DNA from: Glaciecola sp. XM2
GTDB lineage: Bacteria > Pseudomonadota > Gammaproteobacteria > Enterobacterales > Alteromonadaceae
DNA: 64,000 bases
Reading direction: 5' to 3'
Assembly (NCBI RefSeq): GCF_018595715.1
Contig: NZ_JAHEOJ010000025.1
Location: 190,300 to 254,299 of the forward strand
Below, piece after piece: positions 16,515-25,001 of the stretch; within the stretch, counting starts at the first letter, position 1; each line of letters starts with the position of its first letter. Both the position numbers and the translations under genes were made by a program. Under the pieces are notes generated by a model, which was not told where the DNA came from, made no database searches, and saw only the letters and a program-made list of their open reading frames with translations.

Positions 16515-18247
16515 TGAATTCACACTCTACAAATACCTCGGTTTACACGAATACTAATCGCTTTGTTGAAACATTAGCCACTTCATTCTGGCCTCTGTTT
16601 ATCGCTGCCTTTATTTTAATCTTTACCGGCATAGGCTTGCGTGACCCTTGGCCTGCTGACGAACCACGCTTTGCGCTGGTCGCCAAAGAAATGGTTGAAA
16701 CTGGGCAATGGTTTTTTCCGGCTCGAGCCCAAGAGCTTTACCCTGATAAACCGCCTGTTTTTATGTGGGCAATTGCCATTTTTTATTGGCTTACGGGCTC
16801 CGTCAGAATAGCATTTTTAATGCCCTCGGCGCTTTGTGGTCTTTTGACTCTATTTTTAACCTATGATATCGCGAAGCGTTTATGGTCAAAAAAAGTAGCT
16901 TTGATGGCTGGCTGGCTTCTACTGTTCAGTTTTCAGTTTGTATTACAGGCCAAAACTGCACAAATTGACGCTACTGTGACTGCATGGATAACGCTCGGGT
17001 GCTATGGAATATTGCGTTATTCTCTAGTAGACGGAAAGTATCGATGGTATGCCTTAGCATGGGTTTTCATGGGCGTGGGCGTGATCACAAAAGGGGTAGG
17101 ATTTTTGCCCATGTTGATGCTCATTCCATTGTTGTTTTACCGTTACAAGGCTAAAACCGCAAACAACGTTGTCGCTTATCCAATGTGGACTTGGTTTGCG
17201 GGGCCCTTCATTATGTTGGGAACGATTGCGCTTTGGGTGGTTCCCATGATGGTAATTGTAGCGCAGTCAGACAGCGCTGCATTTGAGCTTTATCGCGATA
17301 ACATTCTTCTCAAACAAACCGTGACGCGATATGCCGATTCATGGCATCACGTAAAACCTGCTTGGTACTATGTTACCTCGGTCATTCCTGTATTCTGGTT
17401 ACCTCTTAGTCTGATGATCCCTTGGTTAGTAAAGCCTTGGATAGCCTCTTTTAAAGCGCTAGACCCACGAATTATTTTACCGCTTACGTGGGTTGTACTA
17501 GTGATTGTGTTCTTTAGCATCAGCCCGGGTAAGCGAGGCGTATATATTTTTCCTGCATTGCCTATGTTGGTCTTAGCCGTTGCGCCTTACTTTGAGTTAT
17601 TGCTTAAAAAAGCAGGCCTGCGCAGATTGCTGTTTGGCTTAGTATCATTGTTGAGTTTCGGCCTAATCGCTTTTGCGGTATTGGGTTTAATGGATGTTAA
17701 TGCTGTCAGCAAACTCGCTGACAAAATTGAGATCAGCCCTTGGTATTTTTTCTTATGTGTAGGCCTCATTAGTACGCTCGGTTTGATATATGCACTGGTG
17801 AAAAATACTTGGTTTGCATGGCCAGTATTTTTTACCGCTCTGTGGATGACATATAGCACTTACGGGTATGTATTAAGAAACGAGGTGAGTACACCTATTT
17901 CTATATATGAGAACGCTCAACAGTATGTTTCTGACGACGCAGAAATTGCGTTGCTTCGATTTTCTGAGCAGTTTATTTTGTTTTCACCTTATCCTGTCTA
18001 TCACTTTGGGTACCATACGCCATTAGAGGAGCAACTTAAGGCAGCATATCAGTGGCAGTCAAACGAAAGACGCTATTTGCTTATTGAGGATGAACTCATC
18101 GACCCGTCATGCTTTGATATGGCCAGTGTTATAGACTTAGGGTTTGCACACAGACGGCATTGGATCTTGTTGCCACAGGACGCGAAAAAGCCGACATGTG
18201 AATATCCACCGTCAGAGCTCCCGGTTTATTTTTATGAGCATAAATAG
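16511..18247 (+). CDS. ArnT/PMT-like polyprenyl-phosphate-sugar glycosyltransferase (GT83/GT39)
   Basis: A 578-residue multi-spanning GT-C enzyme. The first large loop has the acidic catalytic pair in DPWPADEPRFA (D50, E51) and the YPDKPPVFMW motif at about 78-87, both shared with ArnT and YfhO-type PMT proteins. About eleven hydrophobic segments are followed by a C-terminal soluble stretch (QYVSDDAEIALLRF onward) as in ArnT. Such enzymes take the sugar from a polyprenyl phosphate at the periplasmic face and attach it to lipid A or another acceptor. It starts with ATGATG, overlapping the previous stop by 4 nt, and closes the three-gene operon; a hairpin at 18306-18332 follows. The acceptor is unknown, and no lipid A genes lie nearby. 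Confidence 0.87.
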   Translation: MMNSHSTNTSVYTNTNRFVETLATSFWPLFIAAFILIFTGIGLRDPWPADEPRFALVAKEMVETGQWFFPARAQELYPDKPPVFMWAIAIFYWLTGSVRIAFLMPSALCGLLTLFLTYDIAKRLWSKKVALMAGWLLLFSFQFVLQAKTAQIDATVTAWITLGCYGILRYSLVDGKYRWYALAWVFMGVGVITKGVGFLPMLMLIPLLFYRYKAKTANNVVAYPMWTWFAGPFIMLGTIALWVVPMMVIVAQSDSAAFELYRDNILLKQTVTRYADSWHHVKPAWYYVTSVIPVFWLPLSLMIPWLVKPWIASFKALDPRIILPLTWVVLVIVFFSISPGKRGVYIFPALPMLVLAVAPYFELLLKKAGLRRLLFGLVSLLSFGLIAFAVLGLMDVNAVSKLADKIEISPWYFFLCVGLISTLGLIYALVKNTWFAWPVFFTALWMTYSTYGYVLRNEVSTPISIYENAQQYVSDDAEIALLRFSEQFILFSPYPVYHFGYHTPLEEQLKAAYQWQSNERRYLLIEDELIDPSCFDMASVIDLGFAHRRHWILLPQDAKKPTCEYPPSELPVYFYEHK

Positions 18248-18305
18248 CAACCAGTTTGGACTCAAAATTGGCTTGAGACTGAAACGTTTATAGCCGACAG
18301 ACGAA

Positions 18306-18332
18306 GGCACTGGCTGTAACTAAGCCAGTGCC
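18306..18332. terminator. Bidirectional hairpin between convergent genes
   Basis: GGCACTGGCT (18306-18315) and AGCCAGTGCC (18323-18332) form a perfect 10-bp stem with a 7-nt loop between the ArnT-like gene (plus) and the CBS gene (minus). No long T-tract follows on either strand, so termination may be weak or Rho-assisted. Confidence 0.5.
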
Positions 18333-18346
18333 ACATGCTTTATATC

Positions 18347-18904
18347 CTAATCGAAATGATCAGCCAGTGTAGAAAAACTAGGTTGATTTTGTATGTCGAT
18401 ATTTAATTTTAGCTTGCGTGAAATATCACTTACCGAAAACAGGCCTCGAATAAGATTTTCATTCGTATCGACGACTAAACAGTGGTGGCGTCCCGAGTTT
18501 TTTAATGTTTCGATGACTTTTTTAATACTACTGAGCTTTACCGCTTCATAATCTAGCACTTGTAAGCCGCTTCTTGGCGTCATAAATTCAGTTACTGAGA
18601 GTTCGTCTCTAGTATCGCCCTTCTGTAGTTTTTGCACAATTTTGCGCTCGATCAAATCATCGGCACTCACAATGCCCACTAAATCGCCCTGCTCATTTAC
18701 CACGAGTTTTAGTCTTACATGCGTTTTCTTCATAAGTTTAACCGTATCCACTGCAGACACACTAGACTCTATAATCAAGGGTTGTGTTTGTGTGAAGTCG
18801 GTGAAAAACGAAATCGCGGGTGACGTTAACGATAATTCAGTCTGATCAATAGGTACGGCTAAGTGATTGATATTACCAATGTTCTTAAGATCTAATTTAG
18901 TCAT
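18347..18904 (-). CDS. CBS-domain pair protein
   Basis: A 185-residue cytoplasmic protein with two CBS motifs: about residues 48-100 (ESSVSAVDTVKLMKKTHVRL, LVGIVSADDLIERK) and about 118-172 (VTEFMTPRSGLQVLDYEAV, HHCLVVDTNENLIRGLFSVSD). CBS pairs bind adenosyl ligands (AMP, ATP, SAM) and act as regulatory modules; here no catalytic domain is attached, so it may control a partner protein. It is monocistronic, preceded by AAGGAAAACAAA before the ATG. No pathway can be inferred from the neighbours. Confidence 0.85.
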   Translation of the reverse strand: MTKLDLKNIGNINHLAVPIDQTELSLTSPAISFFTDFTQTQPLIIESSVSAVDTVKLMKKTHVRLKLVVNEQGDLVGIVSADDLIERKIVQKLQKGDTRDELSVTEFMTPRSGLQVLDYEAVKLSSIKKVIETLKNSGRHHCLVVDTNENLIRGLFSVSDISRKLKLNIDIQNQPSFSTLADHFD

Positions 18905-18947
18905 TTTGTTTTCCTTAGATAATTAAAATAAAAAGTGTATTAATTTA

Positions 18948-19223
18948 CTAAGAAAACGGTGGCGCTCTGCTTCTGAAGGAAAGTATTGAGTTTGCAATAA
19001 CTGCAAAGGACTTTGTGCTAATTTCAGTAAAGTTACTCGATTGCAATGTTGCAGAGTAGGATATTGGAAGGACTTTGTCATCATCAACTTCCGCATCCAA
19101 ACCGCCCGCATCCATAGCAATGGATAGCTGAATGTTAGGCGCCTGCATTTCACTTGCGCCATCATCTGGATAAGCACCAGCACCCGATATCAGCAATAAG
19201 GAAAAAAGAAAGAAATAATTCAC
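18948..19223 (-). CDS. Small secreted protein, uncharacterised
   Basis: A 91-residue frame from GTG at 19223. The first 17 residues (MNYFFLFSLLLISGAGA) form a plausible signal peptide, followed by an acidic, low-complexity stretch with DDG and DAEVDDDK and no recognised domain. The ribosome site is weak. An overlapping frame at 18923-19183 is also open but has an unlikely composition. The presence of a signal peptide is the only support, so this call is tentative. Confidence 0.4.
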   Translation of the reverse strand: MNYFFLFSLLLISGAGAYPDDGASEMQAPNIQLSIAMDAGGLDAEVDDDKVLPISYSATLQSSNFTEISTKSFAVIANSILSFRSRAPPFS

Positions 19224-19773
19224 GTCAACAGTCTTGTACTTTATATAAAATTAAGGTGTGGGCGCTCAGCAAAATTTACAAGGTGAGTGATGCGTTTTTC
19301 TAAACAGTCTACAACTTAGCAAGTATTGACATGTGCAATCGATCACTTATTAATCTAAATTATTCCTAAACCCAAAAGACGTCACAGTAAAGACCGAACT
19401 TAACCTTTGTTCTAAAGCTACAACTGGCGATAAATTAAGTTTTATGATGTAAAAGCTTAACTCGGCTTTGCTGCGATTGATTTGGCCAATATTACGTGCG
19501 CCACCTGAAGAGCAATACGCAAACGATTTTACTATTCAACGTGACTTCAACTTTGGGGCATAGACTACCTTTACTGCAAGAGTGAAAGAAACACACTATT
19601 ACATGGTGGGAACAATGGCATCCTGATCACCCAATTCCTGTACCAATAGCCTATCTTCGCATGACATTTCAAACTAACACGTTGTGCTCACGAGGGTAAT
19701 AATTCTCTGTTTAATTCCATTTTTCCCTGTTTAATTCCAAAATTCACTCTTTACGTTCGTCAAAACTACACAA
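19224..19773. other. 550-bp stretch without a supportable gene
   Basis: The stretch contains an isolated plus-strand TTGACA (19326-19331) with TATTAA 16 bp later, a short protein-like tail ending at the TAG near 19563 (APPEEQYANDFTIQRDFNFG) with a stop 30 codons upstream, and a 13-bp direct repeat CTGTTTAATTCCA at 19707-19719 and 19727-19739 with a 20-bp period. It looks like a decayed gene rather than a regulatory region. Confidence 0.45.
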
Positions 19774-20964
19774 CTAAACCACCTGCCCCGCGACCCAAGC
19801 ACTCGACCAGGCCCATTGGAAGTTATATCCCCCGAGCCAGCCGGTTACATCGACTACTTCGCCAATAAAATAAAGGCCCTTTTGATTTTTTACTTCCATG
19901 GTCTTAGACGACAAATAATCGGTATCTACACCGCCAAGGGTCACTTCGGCGGTGCGGTAGCCTTCTGTGCCATTAGGCTTTATCTGCCATTGTGAAAAGC
20001 TCGATACCGCCTGCTCTAGCTGCTTGCCTTGGTATTGTTTGAGGGGTTTGTTGGTGATGTTAAGGTAATCGATAGCGGTTTGAACAAGTCGCTTGGGATA
20101 GATTTTGCAAAGCGCAGTTGATAATAATGCGTCGGGCGAATTGTTTTGCTCATCATTAAGCATATTGAGTAAATCGCCATTTGGGTACAAGTCAAAATCT
20201 ACTGCTTGTCCAGGCTCCCAAAAGCTTGAGATTTGCAATACCGCCGGTCCACTCAAGCCTCTGTGGGTAAACAAAATGTTCTCATTAAACTGCGTATTGT
20301 TGCAGCTTGCGGAGGCATCTACTGAAATTCCGCTTAGCTCCCCTAACACCTCTTTATCGTGATCGTGCAGGGTAAAGGGCACCAACGCGGCGCGGGTAGG
20401 TATAATCGGTAAGCCAAATTGTTCAGCCACTCGATAACCAAAGGGAGTCGCGCCGAGCTTAGGCATACTCAAACCACCTGTGGCAATCACCAAGGCCGGT
20501 GCTTGATACTCACCCTTTGCAGTATGCACGCTGTACACGCCGTCTTGATAGGCAACTTCTCCCACTTCGCATCGGTTAGTTACAATCGCACCGGCTTTTG
20601 TGCACTCTTGCATGAGCATATCCACAATGTCTTTGGCGGTGTTGTCACAAAAAAGTTGGCCCAGCGTTTTTTCATGATAGGCAATTTTGTATTGCTCGAC
20701 CAAGGCGATAAAGTCCCACTGGGTATAGCGACTTAGAGCAGACTTACAAAAATGCGGGTTTTGCGATAAGAAATTCTCGGGAGACGCGTACATATTGGTA
20801 AAATTGCAGCGGCCACCGCCCGACATCAGGATTTTACCGCCTAAGCGCTTAGCATGGTCAATGACCTCGACTTTACGTCCTCGTTTGGCCGCCTCTGCCG
20901 CACAAAACAAACCCGCCGCCCCCGCGCCAATGATCAGTACATCTCTTTGAATAACCTGATTCAA
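19774..20964 (-). CDS. HI0933/BaiN-family FAD-dependent oxidoreductase (YhiN-like)
   Basis: A 396-residue flavoprotein with an N-terminal dinucleotide-binding fold (DVLIIGAGAAGLFCAAEAA, 8-26), the family mark GGKILMSGGGRCNFTN (about 42-57), and the C-terminal FAD motif GLYFIGEVVDVTGWLGGYNFQWAWSS (about residues 365-390). The family (E. coli YhiN, clostridial BaiN) is widespread but has no settled physiological substrate. The only start consistent with the Rossmann fold is TTG at 20964 (no ATG precedes the glycine motif), with AAGG a few bases upstream; a TTG start implies modest translation. It follows the methyltransferase gene by 19 nt on the same strand. Confidence 0.9.
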   Translation of the reverse strand: MNQVIQRDVLIIGAGAAGLFCAAEAAKRGRKVEVIDHAKRLGGKILMSGGGRCNFTNMYASPENFLSQNPHFCKSALSRYTQWDFIALVEQYKIAYHEKTLGQLFCDNTAKDIVDMLMQECTKAGAIVTNRCEVGEVAYQDGVYSVHTAKGEYQAPALVIATGGLSMPKLGATPFGYRVAEQFGLPIIPTRAALVPFTLHDHDKEVLGELSGISVDASASCNNTQFNENILFTHRGLSGPAVLQISSFWEPGQAVDFDLYPNGDLLNMLNDEQNNSPDALLSTALCKIYPKRLVQTAIDYLNITNKPLKQYQGKQLEQAVSSFSQWQIKPNGTEGYRTAEVTLGGVDTDYLSSKTMEVKNQKGLYFIGEVVDVTGWLGGYNFQWAWSSAWVAGQVV

Positions 20965-20983
20965 TCCATTTTACCTTTTTTGT

Positions 20984-21460
20984 TCATATCCAACGCCTAA
21001 CACGTGAAGTGTAATCGCTGTAGGCCTGGCCAAACACCTTGCCTAGCATTCGCTCCTCAGCTCCAATTTGAAAGCGTGTCATGTATAATTGAAAGCCTAG
21101 CACCCAACATGCAGCGATAGGGTTTTGCAGCCGTATCGCAAATGCGATGGTTAACAATAGCATTGCCAAGTACATTGGGTTACGGCTGACTCGAAAAATA
21201 CCGCTGGTCACAAGGTGTTTTGCTTTATCAATATTGACAGGGTCTAAACTGGTTTTTGCTAAACTGAACGACACCACCGCCGCTACCCCAACACATACAG
21301 CAAGCATCATTAAGATTCGCGAAATAACGATGTGCCATGGTGTAAACAGCGGTTCGAATGATATCACGTAGTTTGTCAGGTACATGCCTGCAACGGTGAT
21401 GATAAGCACCACAACAGGTGGCACTTTAAGTTCAAGCGCAGAGAATTTAGATACTTGCAT
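20984..21460 (-). CDS. Isoprenylcysteine/phospholipid methyltransferase-like membrane protein
   Basis: A 158-residue membrane protein with three or four hydrophobic segments and the C-terminal signature of the ICMT/PEMT superfamily: HLVTSGIFRVSRNPMYLAM at about 83-101, then IGAEERMLGKVFGQAYSDYTSR. In characterised relatives this region binds SAM and methylates a carboxyl or amine at the membrane surface. I start at the ATG at 21460; a TTG precedes it by one codon. It is divergent from the AstE-like gene, with about 50 nt between them, and upstream of the flavoprotein gene in one unit. The acceptor is unknown. Confidence 0.82.
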   Translation of the reverse strand: MQVSKFSALELKVPPVVVLIITVAGMYLTNYVISFEPLFTPWHIVISRILMMLAVCVGVAAVVSFSLAKTSLDPVNIDKAKHLVTSGIFRVSRNPMYLAMLLLTIAFAIRLQNPIAACWVLGFQLYMTRFQIGAEERMLGKVFGQAYSDYTSRVRRWI

Positions 21461-21511
21461 CAATTGCTTTATAAAGTAGAGTAGCGAGATAGCCCATATA
21501 GTGACAGATTC

Positions 21512-22642
21512 ATGACTGATATTCCAAAAAATCGCCTAAGCAAATCCCATATTTCAGTCGCGCAAAACGCGTCTGGGCGCAGTTTAAATGTGCCGATTTA
21601 TCGCATTAGTGATAATGCTCCGGGGCCTAGAGTGTATATCCAAAGCTCCATTCACGGTGCCGAAGTTCAAGGGAATGTTGTTATTTATCATTTATTACAA
21701 GCGCTTAGCTCACAAAAAATTAATGGCGAAATCATTCTTGTGCCTAACTGTAACCCTGTAGGGACGAACATAAAAGCAGGTGAATATACCTTAGGACGCT
21801 TTGATCCGGTCAATGGCACAAACTGGAATCGAGGTTATCATTATGATGAAGAACAAGTGTTCTCTTTTGCCGATTCTGTGCAAGAGAATGATACTCAAGA
21901 GCAGATTAAGCAGGCGTTTCGTCAAAGCATAGCGAAGGCGATTGACAACAAGCTATCGCAACCTTGGGGCCTGGGATTAGCACAGCAGTTGAATTTACGG
22001 TTACAGCAAATAGCCACTACCGCTGATATTGTGCTGGATTTACACAACGGCCCGGTTTCTACCCGCCACATTTATATCCCGGAGTATGCCAAATCGGCAG
22101 CCTATGAATTTTCTATTCCCCACTGCATTTTTATCCCCAATAAGTTTGCCGGCGCGCTAGACGAGGCAACGTTTTGCCCTTGGTGGACATTGCAAGAGAC
22201 CCTACAGGCGCGTTTTTCTCGAGAGTTTGATTTTGGTGTGCAGGCTTTTACCTTAGAAATGGGTAGCCAAGAAGTCATACAATTTGACGAAGGTGAAAAA
22301 GATGCCGTCAGCATTTTGGGGTATTTGAGTCAAAAAGGCATGCTGCAAAGTGGTGATTATAAACCGGCGAGCATGCGCCGTATTGGCGTCATGTTAAAAG
22401 ATTATCGCACCATGTTTACCGACTTTGGCGGCATGGTAGAGTATTGTGTTGCTCCCGGTCAGCATGTGAAAGCAGGGGATACTATGGCACGCATTCTTAA
22501 TATCGACGATTTAGATAACCATAAAGCCGTGCAAAATGTGGTGGCGCCATGCGATCTTATCCCGATATTGCACTTTCCATCAGCGTCGGTGCTCAGTGGT
22601 ACGCAGTTGTATAAGTGTTTTACTGAGTATTTTGAGCTGTAA
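21512..22642 (+). CDS. Succinylglutamate desuccinylase/aspartoacylase-family zinc hydrolase
   Basis: A 376-residue M14-like metallohydrolase. The zinc site is visible as H48 and E51 (SSIHGAEVQG) with H178 (LDLHNGP), and E249 in FTLEMGSQE is the expected general base. Family members remove acyl groups from amino acids or ectoine derivatives, or act as carboxypeptidases. The C-terminal part with CVAPGQHVKAGDTMARI resembles the biotinyl-like beta domain seen in this subfamily. It is a single gene divergent from the membrane methyltransferase; no arginine or ectoine genes are near, so the substrate is open. Confidence 0.88.
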   Translation: MTDIPKNRLSKSHISVAQNASGRSLNVPIYRISDNAPGPRVYIQSSIHGAEVQGNVVIYHLLQALSSQKINGEIILVPNCNPVGTNIKAGEYTLGRFDPVNGTNWNRGYHYDEEQVFSFADSVQENDTQEQIKQAFRQSIAKAIDNKLSQPWGLGLAQQLNLRLQQIATTADIVLDLHNGPVSTRHIYIPEYAKSAAYEFSIPHCIFIPNKFAGALDEATFCPWWTLQETLQARFSREFDFGVQAFTLEMGSQEVIQFDEGEKDAVSILGYLSQKGMLQSGDYKPASMRRIGVMLKDYRTMFTDFGGMVEYCVAPGQHVKAGDTMARILNIDDLDNHKAVQNVVAPCDLIPILHFPSASVLSGTQLYKCFTEYFEL

Positions 22643-22698
22643 AAAGTCTGAGCTAATTAAGCTAGCGTACGGTTTAGCGACTCTGCCGATAAGCGAGA

Positions 22699-23529
22699 TC
22701 AGCTCTTCGTATCGCCCAAACACCCTTCACACCAGTAAATGCGACGGCCATTACGCTGCGCCTTAACGATTGGTGTGACGCATTTCCTGCACGGTAAGCC
22801 CTCGCGATTAAACGCCATAAACCGAACGCTTTCATAACTGCCTTTCGTTTTGGCTAAGGTTTTTGCCAAACGACCTGGCACCGTGTGACCTTTAGTTTGA
22901 TATGCTCTGTGACTTATCTCAAGCGTTTGTTTAGCAAGCGCTTTTATTTGCTCAGAAGATAATTGCTTGGGTTTAAGGTCAGGGTGAATATTGGCGGCAT
23001 ATAGTATTTCAGTGCGAAGATAGTTGCCAATCCCGGCAATGAAGTGCTGGTCAAGATAGAGTGTGGATATGCGGCGATTGCAGAACCGCTTATCGAGCAA
23101 GCGCGCCGATACCTTTTGCCATGTAAGCGATGCATCAAGAATATCAGGGCCTATCTTTGACAAAAAAGGATGGCTAGGCAATTCCTCATAGCGATAAATA
23201 CCAATGTCAGAGGCGCTATATAACAACGCGCTTTTATCTTCAGCATGCAGTGCCAAGCGCAATGAACGCTTGGTATTGGGTAGGGATCCGCGTTTGGCTG
23301 TTTTCCAAACGCCATAGAGCTGATTATGAGAATACACCGACAGGCCATTGTCAAAATGAATGAGCATTGCCTTACCCCGCGTTTCAACCTGCCTTACGCG
23401 CTGCCCTTTCAATTGCTTGGCGGGAGATTCTAGGCGAGCTAAACCCACCTGAACCTCCTCAATGACCTTGCCCTCAATGACTTTGGCGATGGTATCTGCG
23501 GCGCGCCTTATTTCTGGACCTTCAGGCAT
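22699..23529 (-). CDS. nei: Endonuclease VIII-type DNA glycosylase (Fpg/Nei family)
   Basis: A 276-residue base-excision repair enzyme. Starting at the ATG at 23529 gives the obligatory MPEGPEI N-terminus, whose Pro is the catalytic nucleophile and Glu the acid; AGAGGGTG lies just upstream. An extended start ten codons earlier would bury the catalytic proline and is rejected. The helix-two-turn-helix region and the C-terminal zinc finger (CRKC ... CEGC, about 247-270) are intact. It removes oxidised pyrimidines and nicks the AP site. It is next to a peroxiredoxin gene, which fits an oxidative-stress neighbourhood, though they are separated by 81 nt. Confidence 0.92.
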   Translation of the reverse strand: MPEGPEIRRAADTIAKVIEGKVIEEVQVGLARLESPAKQLKGQRVRQVETRGKAMLIHFDNGLSVYSHNQLYGVWKTAKRGSLPNTKRSLRLALHAEDKSALLYSASDIGIYRYEELPSHPFLSKIGPDILDASLTWQKVSARLLDKRFCNRRISTLYLDQHFIAGIGNYLRTEILYAANIHPDLKPKQLSSEQIKALAKQTLEISHRAYQTKGHTVPGRLAKTLAKTKGSYESVRFMAFNREGLPCRKCVTPIVKAQRNGRRIYWCEGCLGDTKS

Positions 23530-23610
23530 GTACACCCTCTGCAATCCGATAACAAGCACCGCCGCATAAACTAAGCATCAACACATGAAGGTCCTAGCAA
23601 ATAGATGTGT

Positions 23611-24084
23611 TTATAGCGCGCCAAGCAAAGTCTCAGCGTCGCTAACTTTAAAGCCGCCCCCTTCTTCTAAATTAAATACGCGCACTACGCCATCATCCAC
23701 AATCATCGAATAACGCATAGAGCGCAGGCCGCCAAAACCTTCGGTGTTCATGTCTAGACCACAGGCTTTAGTAAATGTACCGTCACCGTCTGCTAGCATA
23801 ACAATATGCTCTGCGTTTGACGCTTTGCCCCAAGAATCCATTACAAACGCATCGTTGACAGATAAACAAATAATATCGTCAATGCCTTTTGCTTTGAGCT
23901 TATCTGCGAGAGCAACATAGCCTGGTAAATGGGCTTGAGAGCACGTTGGCGTAAAAGCGCCAGGTACCGCAAACAGCGCCACTTTTTTACCTGCAAACAA
24001 ACTGGTGGTGGTAGGGTTTTTCATTTCGCCGTCGGTCATTAGGCTAAATGTTGCTTCTGGGAGGTTTTGGCCTACTTCAATCAT
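23611..24084 (-). CDS. Prx5-type peroxiredoxin
   Basis: A 157-residue peroxiredoxin of the Prx5/AhpE-like (glutathione or glutaredoxin-dependent) class. The active site PGAFTPTCSQAHLPGY has the peroxidatic cysteine at C48. The conserved SVNDAFVMDSWGK and the ending EGGGFKVSDAETLL match family members from gammaproteobacteria. AAGGA lies seven bases before the ATG at 24084; another in-frame ATG two codons earlier is too close to it. No resolving cysteine of the fused glutaredoxin type is present, so an external thiol donor is expected. Confidence 0.92.
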   Translation of the reverse strand: MIEVGQNLPEATFSLMTDGEMKNPTTTSLFAGKKVALFAVPGAFTPTCSQAHLPGYVALADKLKAKGIDDIICLSVNDAFVMDSWGKASNAEHIVMLADGDGTFTKACGLDMNTEGFGGLRSMRYSMIVDDGVVRVFNLEEGGGFKVSDAETLLGAL

Positions 24085-24179
24085 GATCATTCCTTTTGTA
24101 AACGTTAAGGTTATTGTGATTATCTAGCGTTTTGCACTGCAATAGCGGATTCGCATGCCCCACTATCCAACAATACTAC

Positions 24180-25001
24180 TTATTGAATGATGTATACGTC
24201 GAACCTATGCTTTTTCGATCGAATCGCCATTGTGGGTTTGCGGTCTTGTGAATTTGCCAGTTCAGGCGCCGACACTGGGCGTTTTACCACTACTCTGGAA
24301 GTCGCATAGTTAAGCGCATTTGATAGCAGTGCTTCGCTGTCTTGATCGGGCCCAAGTAAACGTTGAAATGCCTGCATCTCTTTTTTCACTAGCGCTGATT
24401 TTTTCTTGTGGGGAAACATCGGGTCAAGATATACAACCTCTGCAGGCTTGCTCGATGCACTGTCGAATGATTCAAGATAACCAATTGCATCTTGACTCAC
24501 TAACGACAAACTTTGCAACAGCGGCTCTTGGGCGTCTTCTAAACGCAGCAGAGCATCTTCAAGCAATGCTGCAATCACCGGATGGCGCTCTAACATGGTC
24601 ACATTTGCGCCCACACTCGCCATCACAAAGCTATCAGTCCCCATACCGGCAGTACAATCGAGTACGTTCAGCGTAGATTTGCCTTTTATGCCGATTGCTT
24701 TGGCTATCGCTTCATTACGACCCCCTCCATGGAGCTTGCGATATTGCAAAGCAGAAGACACAAAATCAACACGGATATCAGTCCACGAGGGCTCGCTGCT
24801 TAAGCGTAAACTCAGGCCATGTTCGGTATAGACCAACTGCCACTGCGAACCGCTAAACGTATGCTGTTTTTTTTGTGGGTTAATCTCATAAACGGGCAAT
24901 GTTAACTTTTTACTTAAACGCTGCGCCCGCTCGTGAGCTAACAAACTGCCGGCATCTTCAATCAAGATCACCGTATTGACTAACAATGGATCAGCGCTCA
25001 T
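24180..25001 (-). CDS. rsmJ: 16S rRNA (guanine-1516-N2)-methyltransferase
   Basis: A 273-residue SAM-dependent methyltransferase. The RsmJ/YhiQ pattern is clear: FVSSALQYRKLHGGGRNEAI, then the SAM-binding LNVLDCTAGMGTDSFVMAS and the catalytic-pocket VVYLDPMFPHKKKSALVKKE. It modifies G1516 of 16S rRNA. The ATG overlaps the preceding dehydrogenase stop by 4 nt (ATGA, 24998-25001), so the genes are translationally coupled even though their functions appear unrelated. Confidence 0.93.
   Translation of the reverse strand: MSADPLLVNTVILIEDAGSLLAHERAQRLSKKLTLPVYEINPQKKQHTFSGSQWQLVYTEHGLSLRLSSEPSWTDIRVDFVSSALQYRKLHGGGRNEAIAKAIGIKGKSTLNVLDCTAGMGTDSFVMASVGANVTMLERHPVIAALLEDALLRLEDAQEPLLQSLSLVSQDAIGYLESFDSASSKPAEVVYLDPMFPHKKKSALVKKEMQAFQRLLGPDQDSEALLSNALNYATSRVVVKRPVSAPELANSQDRKPTMAIRSKKHRFDVYIIQ

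Noticed and set aside
18923-19183. Alternative frame overlapping the small secreted protein
   Set aside because: Its composition is implausible and it lacks the signal peptide that supports the competing frame.
19326-19353. Consensus-like TTGACA with TATTAA after 16 bp on the plus strand
   Set aside because: No gene follows in the same direction; probably a chance or relic promoter.
19707-19739. Direct repeat CTGTTTAATTCCA, 20-bp period
   Set aside because: It lies downstream of a minus-strand gene with no promoter nearby; too little context for a regulatory call.
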